A stretch of DNA of 64,000 bases from Desulfurellaceae bacterium bin18 (GTDB taxonomy: Bacteria > Desulfobacterota > Binatia > Bin18), in the NCBI GenBank assembly GCA_002238415.1, contig MPMI01000012.1, positions 50,612 through 114,611 on the forward strand, written 5' to 3'. The position numbers and the translations under genes are program-made. The notes under the pieces were generated by a model that had not been told where the DNA came from, made no database searches, and worked only from the letters and a program-made list of their open reading frames with translations. This document shows positions 61,530-64,000 of this stretch, one piece after another (the first letter of the stretch is position 1; every line of letters starts with the position of its first letter).

Positions 61530-62218
61530 CTGCCATGAGTCCTGAAGTATTGTCGGTTATTCTCCTGACGCTCCAGGTTGCAACGGTATCAACTCTACTG
61601 GTGCTGCTGCCGGCCACGGTCCTGGGCTATGTTCTGGCCCGCTATGAGTTTTATGGCAAGACGGTCCTGTCTGCGCTGGTCGGCTTACCACTCGTCCTGC
61701 CGCCCACCGCGGTCGGCTTTCTTTTATTGCGGCTGTTTGCGGTCGATGGACCGTTTGGGCGCGAGACGCTCGGATTTGATTTGTCCATCCTGCTGACCTG
61801 GAAAGGGGCAGTCATTGCGACGGCGACCATGTCCCTGCCGCTCGTTGCACGTACGGCAAGAGCCACGTTTGAAGGGATCAATCCTCGGCTCGAATTGATG
61901 GCCCATACCTTAGGCCACGGTCGGCTGGCCACTTTTTTTCAGTACAGCTTACCCATGGCCCGGCGCGGCTTGCTCGGGGCGGTCATTCTCGGTTTTACAC
62001 GCGCCATGGGTGAGTTCGGCGCCACGGTCACCATTGCCGGAAACATACCGGGTCGAACGCAAACGATAGCCGCGGCTATTTTCAGCGCCCAGCAGGTCGG
62101 CGCGCAGGCGAGAGCTGATTTTCTCATGCTGGTCGCCATCGTACTGGGTTTCCTGGCCATTCTGAGTGCTGAACTGCTGGGACACGGCCGCTCACTGCCC
62201 CGTCTGGCCCGACCATAA
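61526..62218 (+). CDS. modB: molybdate ABC transporter permease
   Basis: 230 residues, GTG start overlapping modA, with an ATG three codons on. Five to six membrane helices. The EAA-loop region for ATPase contact is ARATFEGINPRLELMAHTLG; GFTRAMGEFGATVTIAGNIPG is the ModB signature. Its stop overlaps the modC ATG by one base. Confidence 0.95.
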   Translation: MTAMSPEVLSVILLTLQVATVSTLLVLLPATVLGYVLARYEFYGKTVLSALVGLPLVLPPTAVGFLLLRLFAVDGPFGRETLGFDLSILLTWKGAVIATATMSLPLVARTARATFEGINPRLELMAHTLGHGRLATFFQYSLPMARRGLLGAVILGFTRAMGEFGATVTIAGNIPGRTQTIAAAIFSAQQVGAQARADFLMLVAIVLGFLAILSAELLGHGRSLPRLARP

Positions 62219-63414
62219 TGACGCAGCTCTTACCCCCTCACGACAGCCTACAGGCTGGTTCTCTGGATGGCCTGACCGTGCAGGTCCGCCTCCCGCTGGA
62301 CCGTTTTGAGCTGGATATCGATGTGCAGACCGAAAAACACGTGACCGGGATTTTTGGAGTCTCCGGGGCAGGTAAAACCAGTCTGTTGGAAACGATCTGT
62401 GGCGTCCGGCGCCAGGCGCGAGGCGTTATTGCGCTTGGCGCAGAAACATGGCTGGATAGCGACCGAGGGGTATTTGTCAAGCCATCGCAACGCCATATCG
62501 GGTATGTCCCCCAGGATGGTTTACTCTTCCCGCACAAGAATGTCCGGCATAATCTTCTAGCTGGCAAGAAACGCGGGTTGCGGCGAGGTCATGCTGTCCA
62601 GCAGACGTTTGAAACCGTGGTTCACATCCTCGAACTCGGCCCGCTCCTTGAGCGTGCCGTGCACGCCTTGTCCGGTGGAGAGCGACAGCGCGTCGCCCTC
62701 GGACGTGCCCTGTGTTCCGGGCCGCGACTGCTCCTGCTCGACGAGCCGTTTGCCTCGTTAGACGTTGCTCTGAGACGCAAACTCCTGCCTTTTCTCCGGC
62801 GGGTGCGGGCTGAATTTCAGACTCCCATGCTGTTCGTGTCGCACGACCCCCTCGAAGTGCAGGCCTTGTGTGACGATTTGATTGTACTCGGAGACGGCAG
62901 GATTATCTCGCACGGCGACCCACGCGCGGTGCTGACCGCCTCCCATATTTTTCCCCTGGCCGAACAGTATGGCTTCGAGAATATTTTGCCCTGCTATACC
63001 GTGGAAGGAGGCGGGAGTACGGGGCAGGTACGCTTGGGCGAAAGGGAAGGCGGTGAACGAGCGCCGGTCGAGTTGGTGACTGTCCAATCCGAGGCCCGGC
63101 CGGGTGAGGCGATGCTGGCCGGTATTCCCGCGCACGATATTATGTTGGCCACGCAGCGGCCAGAAGGGCTGTCTGCCCGCAATGTTCTGCCCGCTCGTAT
63201 TACGCAACTCCGTTCCGTCGGTCATGTTGGATTGGCAACGGCCGAACTCAGTCCCGACCTTCCGCCGCTGACTGTTGAGGTGACTGAGAAGTCGTTTGTC
63301 GAACTGGGTCTGCGAGTTGGGAGTGAGGTCTTTTTGGTGATTAAGGCAACCTCGTGTCGCTTGTATCGGACAGGAGAGGGGCGACGCCTGCGTCGCTCCG
63401 ATGTTGACGGGTGA
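62218..63414 (+). CDS. modC: molybdate ABC transporter ATPase
   Basis: 398 residues. Walker [17 protein letters not shown], signature [16 protein letters not shown], Walker [14 protein letters not shown]. After ~260 a C-terminal TOBE domain ([39 protein letters not shown]) may sense molybdate. It completes a modABC operon with 4- and 1-nt overlaps. Mo-enzyme genes are not in the window. Confidence 0.96.
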   Translation: MTQLLPPHDSLQAGSLDGLTVQVRLPLDRFELDIDVQTEKHVTGIFGVSGAGKTSLLETICGVRRQARGVIALGAETWLDSDRGVFVKPSQRHIGYVPQDGLLFPHKNVRHNLLAGKKRGLRRGHAVQQTFETVVHILELGPLLERAVHALSGGERQRVALGRALCSGPRLLLLDEPFASLDVALRRKLLPFLRRVRAEFQTPMLFVSHDPLEVQALCDDLIVLGDGRIISHGDPRAVLTASHIFPLAEQYGFENILPCYTVEGGGSTGQVRLGEREGGERAPVELVTVQSEARPGEAMLAGIPAHDIMLATQRPEGLSARNVLPARITQLRSVGHVGLATAELSPDLPPLTVEVTEKSFVELGLRVGSEVFLVIKATSCRLYRTGEGRRLRRSDVDG

Positions 63415-63428
63415 TGCCTACTCCTGAT

Positions 63429-63444
63429 CCCCTCCCAAGAGGGG
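63429..63444. terminator. short hairpin after modC
   Basis: CCCCTC-CCAA-GAGGGG lies 15 nt past the modC stop. A near-copy (CCCTCCCAAGAGGGG) is at 39064-39078. No T-tract follows; the position suggests a transcript-end element of the same type as the CCTCTCC palindromes. Confidence 0.45.
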
Positions 63445-63525
63445 ATTGTCTGCTGTCCCAATCGACAGCCGGACTTGCACTTTCACGGTCTGCGACATAG
63501 GCTTGTGGCCCGATTTTCACACAAC

Positions 63526-63599
63526 GCGCCCGTAGCTCAATTGGATAGAGCACCGGGCTTCGAACCCGTAGGTTGGGTGTTCGAGTCACCCCGGGCGCG
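63526..63599 (+). tRNA. tRNA-Arg (anticodon TCG)
   Basis: 74-nt cloverleaf: acceptor GCGCCCG/CGGGCGC, D stem GCTC/GAGC, anticodon stem CCGGG/CCCGT (terminal C-T mismatch) around loop CTTCGAA, giving anticodon TCG, T stem GGGTG/CACCC with loop TTCGAGT. Discriminator G; no encoded CCA. Reads CGA. Confidence 0.93.
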
Positions 63600-63807
63600 C
63601 CTTTTGGAAGAAATCCCTTGCACTTCCAACACAAGAGAGCCGGGCTTGAAAATTCTGAAAAATTGCTTTGAGGTTCGCGCTGAGCCCGGGCTGCAGCCAT
63701 CCGGCCGTTTCAGGTGGTAGGTGAGAAAAACTAGCGGACATTTTATACGGCCACTGTGCTCTCTGAATGCCCCCTAAGCTTCGCCTCTGTCTAATACCGA
63801 CACGTTA

Positions 63808-64000
63808 ATGTCTGTTCCTCGCCTTTCCCGCTGGTTGACCATTCTCGGCATGCTCTCGCTTGTTCTGTATGCCGTCATCGCCTGCTTGAGTCAGTCGTTC
63901 AGCTATGGCCATGGCTACCAGGATCGGCCGATTTTGGGCTTTGTGGGCGTGTACGGCCTGGTGTTTATTGTCTATGCCGTGGCGGTCTGGCGGGTCAAAC
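63808..64000 (+). CDS. membrane protein, truncated by the window end
   Basis: An open frame from ATG at 63808 runs to the window edge (64 codons). It opens MSVPRLSRWLTILGMLSLVL, then has a short loop with QSFSYGHGYQDRPILG and a second hydrophobic segment (FVGVYGLVFIVYAVAVW). Two membrane helices with a loop of this kind resemble the start of polytopic membrane glycosyltransferases, but the fragment is too short to assign. Confidence 0.6.
   Translation, partial: MSVPRLSRWLTILGMLSLVLYAVIACLSQSFSYGHGYQDRPILGFVGVYGLVFIVYAVAVWRVK

Noticed and set aside
63341..63700. 119-codon minus-strand open frame with [17 protein letters not shown]
   Set aside because: It is the antisense reading of the tRNA-Arg gene, a well-known artefact in genome annotation.

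Overview
The window is about 64 kb of a GC-rich, Gram-negative, aerobic bacterial chromosome. LpxD, an Mla-type lipid-transport operon and AsmA show an outer membrane. A complete heme-copper oxidase operon with heme A synthesis shows aerobic respiration. The catabolic genes (nitronate monooxygenase, luciferase-like oxidoreductase, DOPA-dioxygenase-like protein, amidohydrolase) suggest a soil or marine heterotroph of a deep, poorly cultured lineage (Tectomicrobia/Entotheonella-like or deltaproteobacterial). That placement is inference with low confidence. I saw no rRNA, transposase, integrase, prophage or CRISPR array. Two arginine tRNAs are present.

Layout. 0-4.3 kb: minus-strand catabolic operon that begins with a truncated carboxymuconolactone-decarboxylase-like remnant. 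4.5-18.3 kb: a defence island built around a dispersed type I restriction-modification locus (hsdR, hsdS, hsdM, all minus). Between the hsd genes lie a phd/vapC pair, remnants of a PIN toxin and of an AlbA_2 protein with an 11-bp tandem repeat, an orphan hicB-like gene with an unknown partner, a TIR-STAND protein, an orf100-dcd (dCTP deaminase) cassette that splits a zeta-toxin gene, and a four-gene ATGA-coupled operon headed by HEPT and MNT genes. 18.3-21.4 kb: alpha/beta hydrolase, fatty-acid desaturase, amidohydrolase. 21.7-30.3 kb: cytochrome oxidase operon (coxB, coxA, ctaA, ctaB, a 38-aa membrane peptide, two subunit III genes, a CxxC membrane protein, subunit IV, SCO1, then OB-fold and acidic secreted proteins). 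30.5-36.6 kb: small membrane protein plus multi-cluster ferredoxin, hisG, lpxD, a spermidine-synthase-like membrane protein, a PAS-only protein. 36.8-44.7 kb: CBS protein, class III PHA synthase, SnoaL-like protein, wax ester synthase/DGAT, AsmA, HAD hydrolase. 44.9-52.1 kb: AbrB/PIN toxin-antitoxin, alcohol dehydrogenase, orphan DNA methyltransferase, GH65 phosphorylase and a beta-phosphoglucomutase/trehalose-6-phosphatase fusion. 52.1-55.7 kb: mlaE-F-D-A-C. 55.9-63.4 kb: DHH phosphoesterase, acs, cysS, modABC; then tRNA-Arg and a truncated membrane-protein gene at the window end.

The strongest candidates for something new are in the 8-16 kb island: (i) the TIR-STAND gene placed between hsdS and hsdR, (ii) the orf100-dcd cassette inserted into a zeta-toxin gene whose first 12 codons and C-terminal third are still recognisable on either side, and (iii) the HEPT-MNT-orf73-orf81 operon, in which each gene overlaps the next by 4 nt. 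Short palindromes of one family lie just downstream of several unrelated stop codons and may be a lineage-specific 3'-end element.
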